24,773 bases of DNA from Casp-actino8 sp037147055. Lineage in GTDB: Bacteria > Actinomycetota > Acidimicrobiia > Acidimicrobiales > Ilumatobacteraceae. Shown in pieces: positions 1-7,248 of the stretch (position 1 is its first letter; the number at the start of each line of letters is the position of its first letter). The notes below the pieces were generated by a model, which made no database searches, was not told the origin of the DNA, and saw only the letters and a list, made by a program, of their open reading frames with translations. The DNA is taken from assembly GCA_037147055.1 (NCBI GenBank), contig JBAWVW010000023.1, forward strand, positions 1 to 24,773. Reading direction: 5' to 3'. The position numbers were made by a program, and so were the translations under genes.

Positions 1-44
1 CGATGCGCGTCGCGCAGTTGCTGGATCCCTACGTTGAACGCTGA
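1..44 (+). CDS. 3' end of an unidentified gene (partial)
   Basis: Reading from base 3 gives a 13-residue tail, MRVAQLLDPYVER, ending in TGA at 42-44, so a plus-strand gene probably runs in from beyond the left edge. It would converge on the SnoaL-like gene, leaving a 16-base spacer. The tail is too short to assign a family. Another frame (from base 2) is also open until a TGA near base 37, so even the frame is uncertain. Confidence 0.3.
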   Translation, partial: MRVAQLLDPYVER

Positions 45-60
45 AGATCAACTACGTCAA

Positions 61-516
61 CTAAGTCAGTCTGCCTTGTGTCCACATAACGACCAAACGG
101 CGAAATGAAATCCGCCAACCCTCAGGTGTACGAATGAGTTCATCTTCATAACGACCAGCGATGATGAAGTTGTCACCGCCAGCATCCTTCACGCGCACAT
201 GTTGGGCCTGCAGATAACAGCGACATGTCGCAGTGTCCCCATTGAGAATGATTTGATGATTTGCTACCAGATGTTGAGTCTGGTGCAGTGGGGTGAGTGC
301 GGTCCGCACCCGAGTCTTTATTGCCTCACGACCCACGACATCGGCCAAAAGATCGCCACAGGCATCCTGCGTAAAGACTGAATCCAAATCTTCCCAGTCA
401 TGAGTATCTAAAGCCCAGCAGTAGCGATGTGTGAGATCAACAATGGCCGCCCGATCAGCGAGCATCTGAGCCGTCTTTTCGGGCGAATGCCCTTCAATAG
501 ATTGTGAATCGGACAT
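61..516 (-). CDS. SnoaL-like (NTF2-fold) protein
   Basis: This 151-residue protein has the architecture of the SnoaL_4/NTF2-like superfamily: an N-terminal helical part with D37 in YCWALDTHDWEDL, H82 in the QTQHLVANHQI segment, and a C-terminal sheet with GRYEDEL and GWRISFRR. Members are small cone-shaped barrels that act as isomerases, dehydratases or ring-modifying enzymes, or have no known activity, so the reaction is open. The ATG at 516 is preceded by a clear GGAG ribosome site (AGAAGGAGTAACA). It is divergent from the VOC gene at 564, and the two start regions face each other over 47 bases. A second SnoaL-like protein lies at 8995. The family call is firm; the substrate is unknown. Confidence 0.8.
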   Translation of the reverse strand: MSDSQSIEGHSPEKTAQMLADRAAIVDLTHRYCWALDTHDWEDLDSVFTQDACGDLLADVVGREAIKTRVRTALTPLHQTQHLVANHQIILNGDTATCRCYLQAQHVRVKDAGGDNFIIAGRYEDELIRTPEGWRISFRRLVVMWTQGRLT

Positions 517-540
517 TGTTACTCCTTCTACCTCGCTCAG

Positions 541-548
541 ACTGTAGT
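541..548. promoter_or_regulatory. possible face-to-face -10 elements
   Basis: In the 47-base spacer between the divergent SnoaL-like and VOC genes, TACAGT on the minus strand (546-541) and TGTAGT on the plus strand (543-548) are overlapping -10-like hexamers. They sit in an imperfect palindrome GACT-gt-AGTC. No convincing -35 was found, so this is only a candidate. Confidence 0.25.
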
Positions 549-563
549 CGTTTGTGCCACGCT

Positions 564-1049
564 ATGAAGATGTCAACACTCGGACGAGCGGTACAAATTG
601 CCTACAGCGCAACAGGAACCGAAACACTCGAAAAGATAGCCGCTAACTTCGCTGAAAAAACCGGTGCTGGTCCATTCGTTTTTGCTCATCACATTGAACT
701 ATCGACCTGTCAGGTCAACGGCAAACCTGCATCCTTTGATCATTCCTCGGCCTACGGTTGGTGGGGCGAGATCATGGTTGAGCTAGTGCGCGAGCACACA
801 CCACCATTAGGTCCTGTCGGCTCTGGCGTGCACCACTTAGCGTTTATTGTTGAAAATCTCGATGACGCTGTGGAATGGTGTCAGACCAAAGGCTGGCCGT
901 TGTTATTGCGCGCACGCACGAATGGTGGCCAAGAGTTTGTATTCTGCGATGCCCGAAAAGACCTAGGTCATTTCATTGAGATGTACGAAGGTTCGCAGCG
1001 CCTCACAGAGTTTTACGCCTATGTTCGATCGTTAAGTGAACATCGCTAA
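564..1049 (+). CDS. VOC (glyoxalase/bleomycin-resistance) family protein
   Basis: This protein has 161 residues from the ATG at 564; an ATG at 570 is an alternative. The open frame extends upstream to 504, but that part overlaps the divergent gene and does not look like protein. It has the two beta-alpha-beta-beta-beta modules of the vicinal oxygen chelate fold, closest to the Glyoxalase_4 group. Visible metal-site candidates are Q11 in RAVQIAY (where many relatives have His), E73 in IMVELV, H90/H91 in GVHHLAF and E139 in GHFIEMYE. VOC enzymes bind a divalent metal and act as dioxygenases, epimerases, lyases or isomerases. It converges on the carotenoid-cleavage oxygenase with 17 bases between stop codons. 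No good Shine-Dalgarno site precedes the start. Confidence 0.75.
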   Translation: MKMSTLGRAVQIAYSATGTETLEKIAANFAEKTGAGPFVFAHHIELSTCQVNGKPASFDHSSAYGWWGEIMVELVREHTPPLGPVGSGVHHLAFIVENLDDAVEWCQTKGWPLLLRARTNGGQEFVFCDARKDLGHFIEMYEGSQRLTEFYAYVRSLSEHR

Positions 1050-1076
1050 ACGATGTCCGCCCACTGCTACATCGTT
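1049..1076. terminator. inverted repeat over convergent stops
   Basis: AACGATGT (1049-1056) and ACATCGTT (1069-1076) form a perfect 8-bp inverted repeat with a 12-base loop. It sits across the stop codons of the convergent VOC and carotenoid-oxygenase genes. There is no T-run on either side, so it may act as a bidirectional transcript end or stabilising hairpin rather than a classical intrinsic terminator. Confidence 0.4.
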
Positions 1077-2425
1077 GAGTCGTCAATCCAACTGCCGTGA
1101 AAGCCGAATGGGACGCGTTGTGGCAAGTGCACTCGCGCAACTGCCGGCTTGGACAAATCTGTGCCATCCAAGATGACCAAATCTGTTGAGTCATTGGCAT
1201 CGTCATAGACAAAGCCCATTGCCCAACCCTCATCTTCAGCGGCGCTATCAGAGTCCTTGACAAATACAAACTCGCCAGGATGTGAGTGTGCACCGAAATC
1301 ATGCATTGTCTTGGAACCATCGGTCATGTCGTAACGCGCCACAACTCCGGGTTCACCCATCGCACCAGATCCACCGGGTCGTGAACCTGCAACCCACCCG
1401 TAACGATGCTTCAAACCAACCACACGGTCATCAACTCGCGGGAACGCATGGGCCCAATCATCCATCTGAGTTTCGCGGACGGCGCCAGTCTTCATATTGA
1501 AGGCCCAACGGTGCATGTAGCAAGGCTCGAAACTGTCCATTGATCCGCGCCACATTGAAGCATGACGACCAACATCACAGATAACTTCATCACCATCGAC
1601 ATAGGCATTGAGTGGGTGGAAGACGTAGCAAGGGTCAACGTTGAACCAACGCACATCCTTATCAGTTCCCATGCGCGGCATAATGCCGATTCGCGCGCCG
1701 TAGTTGTCATCCCAGCCGATAGGTGGAAGTCCCTGTTCAATTTTGTCAAGATTGAAAACAACTGGCAAGTCCATGAAGATCGCATGATCGCGAGTGATCA
1801 TGAAGTCGTGCATCATCGTTCCCTGTGGAACTGTGATATCAGCGGTGTGCACAAGTTGACCCTTGGCATCTAGCACGTGATAGGTGAGGAACGGAGAAAC
1901 TGCGCCATATCCGAAGAAATGAAGTTCATTTGTTTCTGGGCACAGTTTCGGATGAGCTGTGAAGGCAGTCTTCAGTTTTCCACCGAAGTCATCGCAGGCA
2001 ATGGTTTCCAATTCTGGAGTCAGTTCCCAAGGAAGGTGACCTTCTTCAAGAGCCCAAATGCGACCAGCGTGACCGAGAACATGAGTATTCGCAGCGCTCG
2101 CTGTTGGATCGAACATGGCTTCCATGTCCATGGCATCGAGACCCTTAGCTAATTTTGGCGTACGCACATAACGGTTGCGATACCACTTTGCATCGCCCGA
2201 TTCAATGCGAATACCGTGCACCATTCCGTCCCCGAAGAACCAGTGTCCGGCTGTGCCACTCTTGGGATTTGAACCATTGCGAACGTATAAGCCACTCAGG
2301 CTTTTTGGAATCGATCCTGTGACCCGCAAATTTGTGTCGGTGACTTCGTTGAATACCGGTGCATAGTTACCAGCAAGAAACCAAGGTGTTTTTTCGGCTG
2401 CTGGATTGTCAAGCATGTCAGTCAT
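1067..2425 (-). CDS. carotenoid/lignostilbene cleavage dioxygenase
   Basis: This 452-residue protein is full length for the carotenoid oxygenase (RPE65/CCD/LSD) family, non-heme Fe(II) seven-bladed propellers that cleave a conjugated C=C bond into two carbonyls. The N-terminal signature appears as GNYAPVFNEV and GLYVRNGSNP (the usual RNGPNP has Ser for Pro). The four iron-binding histidines are all present: H158 (AHPK), H206 (MMHDF), H270 (VFHPLNAY) and H443 (GFHGSW). The family's second-shell Glu fits E385 in HPGEFVFV. The ATG at 2425 follows a GGGGGAT ribosome site. It is the last gene of an operon with an ABM protein and an SDR (spacers 27 and 18 bases). The SDR could oxidise or reduce the carbonyl products. 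Substrate (apocarotenoid, stilbene or related) cannot be told from sequence. Confidence 0.92.
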   Translation of the reverse strand: MTDMLDNPAAEKTPWFLAGNYAPVFNEVTDTNLRVTGSIPKSLSGLYVRNGSNPKSGTAGHWFFGDGMVHGIRIESGDAKWYRNRYVRTPKLAKGLDAMDMEAMFDPTASAANTHVLGHAGRIWALEEGHLPWELTPELETIACDDFGGKLKTAFTAHPKLCPETNELHFFGYGAVSPFLTYHVLDAKGQLVHTADITVPQGTMMHDFMITRDHAIFMDLPVVFNLDKIEQGLPPIGWDDNYGARIGIMPRMGTDKDVRWFNVDPCYVFHPLNAYVDGDEVICDVGRHASMWRGSMDSFEPCYMHRWAFNMKTGAVRETQMDDWAHAFPRVDDRVVGLKHRYGWVAGSRPGGSGAMGEPGVVARYDMTDGSKTMHDFGAHSHPGEFVFVKDSDSAAEDEGWAMGFVYDDANDSTDLVILDGTDLSKPAVARVHLPQRVPFGFHGSWIDDSTM

Positions 2426-2452
2426 TTCTATCCCCCATTGTCGTTGTGTTTT

Positions 2453-2869
2453 TTATGAAATTTCTCGGCGCAATGACAACCACCACTGCGCAACTTCCGC
2501 CCGAAAGCGCTTCGCATATACCTGCGTTAACTTATCTAATGGATCACCCAAGTCCTGTGCATCAGTACTCGGTAATTCTGAGGCCCCCTGTATGGGGTCT
2601 ACCCATTCCAAGCGCAAATCGGCCACCACGGCCCCAATCAGAGGTGAGGCAGTCTCATGATGCTCACTCGTTTGGTGGGCGATGAAGGTCGAGAAATCAG
2701 AAAAAGACAGCAAAGTGTAATAAGTCTGCGGCTCGGCTCCGCGCCAGTATTCATAGCGGAGAAGTCCCTGCTCGTGGGCATGACTGGCGCGAAAGAGATC
2801 TTTGGCAATGGCCTCGAAGCGCTCTTCACATCCAGCAATGACTGTGATGTGGGCGAGAATCGTGGCCAT
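2453..2869 (-). CDS. ABM-domain (antibiotic biosynthesis monooxygenase-like) protein
   Basis: This protein has 138 residues. The first ~95 form a dimeric alpha-beta-barrel ABM domain: MATILAHITVIAG, a helix with EERFEAIAKDLF, HEQGLLRYEYWRG, YTLLSFSDFSTFIAHQTSEHHE, and a closing strand ADLRLEWVDP. About 40 C-terminal residues follow without known function. ABM proteins include cofactor-free quinone-forming monooxygenases and proteins of unknown activity; histidines in the HQTSEHHE stretch match the family's usual pattern. The gene sits between the SDR and the carotenoid-cleavage gene in one minus-strand operon, suggesting it acts on the same pathway. A second ABM protein lies at 14449. The start at 2869 has only a weak AAGG ribosome site. 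Confidence 0.8.
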   Translation of the reverse strand: MATILAHITVIAGCEERFEAIAKDLFRASHAHEQGLLRYEYWRGAEPQTYYTLLSFSDFSTFIAHQTSEHHETASPLIGAVVADLRLEWVDPIQGASELPSTDAQDLGDPLDKLTQVYAKRFRAEVAQWWLSLRREIS

Positions 2870-2887
2870 CAGTGACGCCTTGCGGTT

Positions 2888-3838
2888 TCAGCCGACAAGA
2901 TCATTGCTGAGTGTCCATAATTGGGCTGCCCGATCGCTATCCATAGCCCGACGCACCACGCCGATGTCGGCTTGAGAGTCATTGTCCACGATCGGCGAGA
3001 CGTTGCAATCTTCACAGTATTCGCCGCCACGGTCATCCAAGAGCGGTGACGTCGCCGCCCACACCGATGTCGCCGCCCCTTGCTCGGGCGTTTTCCAAGC
3101 CATTGCTGTGGGTCGCTCGCTCAGGCGTTCAATCAAACTTGTCAATACCTCAGGAGTCATATAACGACTCAGTTCAGTAGCAATCACACCAGGATGAACT
3201 GCGAAGGCACGGACGCCTTGATCGCGATAACGCTGATCAATGCCGACAGCATGAAGGACATTGCAGGTCTTCGCCGCGCCGTATGCAAGAAATGGTTCGT
3301 AGGCGCGCTTTTCAAAGTTGTAGTCGGCTAGATCAATATCACCGGCACGATGCCCTGCCGAACTCAAAACAATGACTCGTGCGGGAGCCGACTGAACCAA
3401 GAGCGGCAACAATTCACGAGCCAACAAGAAGTGGCCAAGATGGTCAACTCCGAACTGACTCTCAAAGCCATCGATTGTTTTTTCCTGAGGAGTCGCCATG
3501 ATCCCCGCATTCAAGATGAGGCCATGGAGAGGTACGCCACGAGCGACAAATTCAGATGCTGCCGTTCGGACCGAAGCCAGCGAACCCAGTTCGATTGTTA
3601 AGGTTTCTAGGCGGGCTTGCGGATGCTGTTCTTTGATTGCCACAATCGCTGCTTCATTCTTCGACGCATTGCGCGCCGCCATCACCACTGTGGCTCCCCG
3701 GGCGGCTAACGCCCGAGATGTCTCAAGGCCTAGTCCTCCAGATGCACCCGTGACGAGATATCGCTTGCCGCTCAGGTCTATACCGTTCAAAACTTCGTCT
3801 GTCGTTGAAGAGGCTGAGAATCCGCTGGAAGTTGTCAT
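2888..3838 (-). CDS. short-chain dehydrogenase/reductase (retinol-dehydrogenase-like)
   Basis: This protein has 316 residues from the ATG at 3838; the longer open frame upstream has no family resemblance. Classical SDR motifs are the nucleotide loop TGASGGLG (30-37), NAG (110-112), Ser159/160 (VIVLSSAGH), and Y186/K190 (YGAAK). Arg56 after strand 2 (AARNAS) suggests NADP(H). The layout resembles the retinol dehydrogenase/WW-oxidoreductase/protochlorophyllide-reductase-like subgroup, which reduces or oxidises hydrophobic aldehydes and alcohols. It leads an operon with an ABM protein and the carotenoid-type dioxygenase, so handling the aldehyde products is an attractive but unproved role. No usable Shine-Dalgarno site is at the right distance; TACGAT six bases before the ATG suggests leaderless transcription. 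Confidence 0.88.
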   Translation of the reverse strand: MTTSSGFSASSTTDEVLNGIDLSGKRYLVTGASGGLGLETSRALAARGATVVMAARNASKNEAAIVAIKEQHPQARLETLTIELGSLASVRTAASEFVARGVPLHGLILNAGIMATPQEKTIDGFESQFGVDHLGHFLLARELLPLLVQSAPARVIVLSSAGHRAGDIDLADYNFEKRAYEPFLAYGAAKTCNVLHAVGIDQRYRDQGVRAFAVHPGVIATELSRYMTPEVLTSLIERLSERPTAMAWKTPEQGAATSVWAATSPLLDDRGGEYCEDCNVSPIVDNDSQADIGVVRRAMDSDRAAQLWTLSNDLVG

Positions 3839-3844
3839 AGCGCA

Positions 3845-3850
3845 ATCGTA
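3845..3850 (-). promoter_or_regulatory. -10 element of a probably leaderless SDR transcript
   Basis: TACGAT (TANNNT type) lies on the minus strand, exactly six bases before the SDR ATG at 3838. This would place transcription start at or next to the A of ATG. The nearest purine-rich GGAGG is about 19 bases from the ATG, too far to serve as a ribosome site. Confidence 0.45.
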
Positions 3851-3857
3851 TTGCCTT

Positions 3858-3891
3858 CCTCCCGCTCGCTGATTACGGGAGGCGCAGCGAG
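3858..3891. promoter_or_regulatory. two interleaved inverted repeats, candidate operator
   Basis: CCTCCCG (3858-3864) pairs with CGGGAGG (3876-3882), and CTCGCTG (3865-3871) pairs with CAGCGAG (3885-3891). Both are perfect 7-bp repeats in A-B-A'-B' order within 34 bases. They lie between the divergent SDR and P450 genes, flanked by a minus-strand -10 (3850-3845) and a possible plus-strand -10 TAACTT (3892-3897). The placement suits a regulator controlling both genes. As RNA they would be mutually exclusive hairpins. Confidence 0.45.
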
Positions 3892-3917
3892 TAACTTTGC
3901 ATGGGGGAACAAGAATC

Positions 3918-5138
3918 ATGACCGATGAAATCAATCTGTACTCGCCTGAGACTCAAGAGGACTGGTATCCGACCTATCGCCTGTTACGCGACGAGGAACC
4001 GGTGTACCAAATGCCTGGCACGAATGTATATGTCGTCACTCGTTACAGCGACGTTCTGCATGTCCTTCGCCACCAAGAGATTTTTCGCACGGGATCAACT
4101 GCGGCTCGCACTGGTGTTGCCCGCGAGGTCTACGAAACCAAGGGATGGCCACGGATTACTCCATTGTCCACAAATCCTCCCGAGCATCGTCAATTTCGTG
4201 ACATAGTTGATCATTACTTTGATACCGAGGGTTCCAAGCATTGGCAGTCCTTCATTGAATCAACTATCCGCGATCTGATTGACAAGTTTGCTGGTCCGGG
4301 AATCAGTTCTGGTGGCACAGTGGAAATCGTTGAAGCCTTTGCTCTTCCGCTTCCCGTGCAAGCCATTACTCGAATCTTGGGTTTTCCCGCGCAAGATATT
4401 CCACAACTAAAGAAATGGTCCTCTGCTTGGGTTCTTCCCTTCAGCGGTCCTTTGTCTGTTGAACAAGAGTTCTGGGTGGCTGAACAAATCGTTGAATTTC
4501 AGCATTACATCTACGCCACCATTGCACAGAAGCGCCAGCAACCAGGTGACGATGTCATCTCAGGACTCGTCAACGCAACCTATAACGGTGAACGCCCATT
4601 GTCTGATCACGAAATCATCACCATCGTTGATCATTTATATATTGGTGGGAATGAAACGACCACCTTCGCCATTACGTCGGCATTGTGGATTCTGCTTCGC
4701 CAACCAGGTTTATACGCCCGTGTTCGCGATGATCGCTCATTAGTTGAACAATTCATCGAGGAAGCTCTGCGTTTGGAATCACCCACGCAGGGCCTCTACC
4801 GGGTCGTGGCTGCCGACACCGACATCGACGGTGTCGCTATTGCCAAGGGGGCCACGGTGCACATTCGTTATGCAGCGGCGAATCGTGACGAGCGGATGTT
4901 CCCCGACGCTGACGAGGTGGACCTTGAGCGCAAGAATTCGAAGCGCCATATGGCTTTTTCACTCGGGGAGCACCATTGTCCTGGAAGCGGATTGTCGCGA
5001 CTTGAACAAACGTTGGCATTAAACGCAATTCTTGATCGACTACCTAATCTTCGCATAGCTCCCAACAAAAACGACTTCTCGCATATGCCAGGTTTTGTCT
5101 TACGCGCTTTGAATGAACTCCATCTTGAGTGGGGCTAG
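3918..5138 (+). CDS. cytochrome P450
   Basis: This 406-residue soluble bacterial P450 has no membrane anchor. The ATG at 3918 is chosen because GGGGGA lies nine bases upstream; a TTG 21 bases earlier is not needed. Landmarks are PPEHRQFR (88-95) in the C-helix region; I-helix oxygen-activation motif GGNETTT (243-249); ExxR at E282-R285; and the heme loop FSLGEHHCPGSG with the thiolate Cys354. The family performs NAD(P)H-dependent monooxygenation, usually hydroxylation, and needs a ferredoxin and a reductase, neither of which is encoded in the window. It is divergent from the SDR/ABM/dioxygenase operon and convergent with the thiolase/ligase operon. The specific CYP family was not assigned. 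Confidence 0.95.
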   Translation: MTDEINLYSPETQEDWYPTYRLLRDEEPVYQMPGTNVYVVTRYSDVLHVLRHQEIFRTGSTAARTGVAREVYETKGWPRITPLSTNPPEHRQFRDIVDHYFDTEGSKHWQSFIESTIRDLIDKFAGPGISSGGTVEIVEAFALPLPVQAITRILGFPAQDIPQLKKWSSAWVLPFSGPLSVEQEFWVAEQIVEFQHYIYATIAQKRQQPGDDVISGLVNATYNGERPLSDHEIITIVDHLYIGGNETTTFAITSALWILLRQPGLYARVRDDRSLVEQFIEEALRLESPTQGLYRVVAADTDIDGVAIAKGATVHIRYAAANRDERMFPDADEVDLERKNSKRHMAFSLGEHHCPGSGLSRLEQTLALNAILDRLPNLRIAPNKNDFSHMPGFVLRALNELHLEWG

Positions 5139-5149
5139 ACAAACGATGT

Positions 5150-5623
5150 TCAGCCCAACGGTCCGCCAGCGAACCAACGATCAAACATTGGCTTGAGCGC
5201 GCTCCACACCAACTCAACGATCAACCCACTCGGCGGTTGCACATAGGTGAATGCTCCGTAACCCTTGTCGGGTGGAGCCTGCGCCATAGCCAGAGTCCAA
5301 CCTGCGGCGACTAGTGCCTGAGTTTGCCCGGCAACATCATCAGACCAAACGCCAACGTGGTGAAGTCCCGGATTTTGTCGACCATCCCAGATGGATCCTG
5401 GAGCTCCTTCCAGCAGTTCTATGTGCTGTGGCCCCTCCGAGGAGTACGTAAAACGTAACGGAATCGTTTGTCCTCCATCTTGCGGCGTCCACACCTGCTG
5501 CGTGCGCTCTTGAACCTCGCACCATGTGACACCCAAAGAAGCGCCCAACTCGGTCATGGCTTGATCAAGATTCGCCACGCGAATTCCTTGGTGATAACAA
5601 CGGCTGTAATCAACTCCGGACAT
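5150..5623 (-). CDS. VOC (glyoxalase-like) family protein
   Basis: This protein has 157 residues from the ATG at 5623 (AAGGA just upstream); an in-frame extension overlaps the ligase gene and lacks homology-like content. It has two VOC modules with a complete-looking metal set: H11 (CYHQGIRV), E69 (QHIELLE), H88/H89 (GLHHVGVW) and E137 (GLIVELVW). This 2-His/2-Glu arrangement resembles metal-dependent isomerase/epimerase members of the Glyoxalase_4 group, such as methylmalonyl-CoA epimerase relatives, as well as other VOC enzymes. It is the last gene of an operon with DUF35, thiolase-like and acyl-CoA ligase genes, so it may act on a CoA-linked intermediate. That role is inferred from context only. 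Confidence 0.8.
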   Translation of the reverse strand: MSGVDYSRCYHQGIRVANLDQAMTELGASLGVTWCEVQERTQQVWTPQDGGQTIPLRFTYSSEGPQHIELLEGAPGSIWDGRQNPGLHHVGVWSDDVAGQTQALVAAGWTLAMAQAPPDKGYGAFTYVQPPSGLIVELVWSALKPMFDRWFAGGPLG

Positions 5624-5646
5624 AGTCCTTATTCTCATCTCTGTCG

Positions 5647-7224
5647 CTACATGCGACGCTCGTGACCTTCCCAAAACGGAGCCCGTAATGGTTGCTTTTG
5701 AATTTTCCCAGTTCCTGTGCGCGGGATATGAGCAATAAATTCAATGGACCGCGGCCTCTTGTAACCGGCCAGAAATTCACGACAATGCTTAATGATGATC
5801 TCTGAAATCTCTGGGGAGGCAATGATTCCGTCGGCGAGTTGCACTAATGCCTTGACGCTTTCACCGAACTCCTCATCGGGAACGCCAATGACGGCGACAT
5901 CTTCAACTTCAGAGAGTGCAGCAATGACTCCTTCAATTTCCGCTGGATAGATATTCACTCCGCCACTAATAATCATGTCAATTTTTCGATCCGATAACCA
6001 GAGAAAACCATCAGCATCGAGATATCCGATATCGCCCGTTGTGAAGACACCAGGTTCCAAATGTGATTCGCGCGTTTTCGCTTCATCATTGTGATAACTG
6101 AAGTCATTGCCCATCTTGTTTTTGAAATACAACGTTCCGGGTGCGCCCTGCGGGACTCTTGCACCGGCGTCATCAACGATGATCACTTCAACTGTCTCAA
6201 GTGGCTTGCCGACACTGCCACCTTTTGCCAGCCAGTCCGTCGATGAAACTGTGGAAATGATGGAACCTTCTGTGCTGCCGTAGTACTCCGTGATTTTGGG
6301 TCCCCACCATTCAATGAGACCACGTTTAACAGCAGGCGGGCATGGAGCGGCACCGTGCCAAACAGTAGATAATGAGGTGCCGGAAAAACTCTCTTTGACT
6401 GAGTCAGGCAAGTCAAGAAGGCGCTTCATTTGAGTCGGCACCAAATGCACATTGGTGCATGAATAGCGGTCAACCATTTCCAGCATCGCCGCCGAGTCAT
6501 ACTTGTGTTGCATCACAACCGCAGAGCCACCGATCATCGGCAAGAACGAAAATGCCCATTGAGCCGAGTGGTAGAAGGGACCACACAACATCGTGCGCCC
6601 GGGAATCGGCAGAAATTGGGAGAAGCCGGCGGCGACTAATTGCATAAAGTCTGGCGTGATTGATAATCCACCCGACAGTGCTCCGCGCACACCTTTTGGT
6701 CGCCCCGTCGTTCCCGATGTGTAGAACATTGGACCGCCGAGCATTTGATCAGTTGGTTCGTCGCTACCACCCGATGAAATCACCGCCTCATAGTCCACGA
6801 AACGGGAATCTGATCGCGCTGATGAATCGCTAGCGGTGTGAATGCCGACAATCAACTTGACACTGCGACCACGCTCATCTTTGAGCGCCGTCAAAACTGT
6901 GGCTTCAAAACTTTGGTCAACTAATACGGCTACAGCATTGGCGTCTTCATACACATAGGCCAACTCATCAGCCACCCAATGCCAGTTCACGGGCACATAA
7001 GTCCAACCGCCATGGGCACAAGCTTGAGCAATTTCGAACCACTCACATTGATTGCCAGCAACGACAGCCACAGTGTCGCCAGTTTTCAAACCTGCTTGAC
7101 GCAACCCGTTGATTAATCCATTGACCCGTTGATCTAGTTCTGCCCAACTCACACTTCGTTCTTCGTCGATGAGGGCTATATCGCTGGCACGAATGTCAGC
7201 GTATGTCTTGGTCAAAACTGCCAT
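5647..7224 (-). CDS. acyl-CoA synthetase (ANL superfamily, FadD-type)
   Basis: This 525-residue ligase is full length. It activates a carboxylic acid to an acyl-AMP and then a CoA thioester. Motifs are the phosphate loop YTSGTTGRPKG (168-178), YYGSTEG (314-320), TGD (396-398) with the hinge region SDRKIDMIISGGVNIYP (411-427), and the catalytic C-terminal lysine K507 in RTGTGK. The ATG at 7224 follows GGAGG with eight bases between. It is preceded by the thiolase-like gene (24 bases) and followed by the VOC gene (23 bases) in one operon. Acid specificity cannot be read from sequence. It is more divergent than the two ligases at 14793 and 17874 are from each other. Confidence 0.93.
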   Translation of the reverse strand: MAVLTKTYADIRASDIALIDEERSVSWAELDQRVNGLINGLRQAGLKTGDTVAVVAGNQCEWFEIAQACAHGGWTYVPVNWHWVADELAYVYEDANAVAVLVDQSFEATVLTALKDERGRSVKLIVGIHTASDSSARSDSRFVDYEAVISSGGSDEPTDQMLGGPMFYTSGTTGRPKGVRGALSGGLSITPDFMQLVAAGFSQFLPIPGRTMLCGPFYHSAQWAFSFLPMIGGSAVVMQHKYDSAAMLEMVDRYSCTNVHLVPTQMKRLLDLPDSVKESFSGTSLSTVWHGAAPCPPAVKRGLIEWWGPKITEYYGSTEGSIISTVSSTDWLAKGGSVGKPLETVEVIIVDDAGARVPQGAPGTLYFKNKMGNDFSYHNDEAKTRESHLEPGVFTTGDIGYLDADGFLWLSDRKIDMIISGGVNIYPAEIEGVIAALSEVEDVAVIGVPDEEFGESVKALVQLADGIIASPEISEIIIKHCREFLAGYKRPRSIEFIAHIPRTGTGKIQKQPLRAPFWEGHERRM

Positions 7225-7248
7225 TTACTATGCCTCCAAAGGAAATAC

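Noticed and set aside
3858..3891. H-type RNA pseudoknot or riboswitch reading of the interleaved repeats
   Set aside because: There is no base between arms A and B and only two between A' and B', sterically poor for two 7-bp stems; DNA operator sites explain it better.
3839..3934. Longer SDR start on the minus strand (32 extra codons)
   Set aside because: It would overlap the P450 start and cover the inverted repeats; the ATG at 3838 fits the family and has a -10 at leaderless distance.
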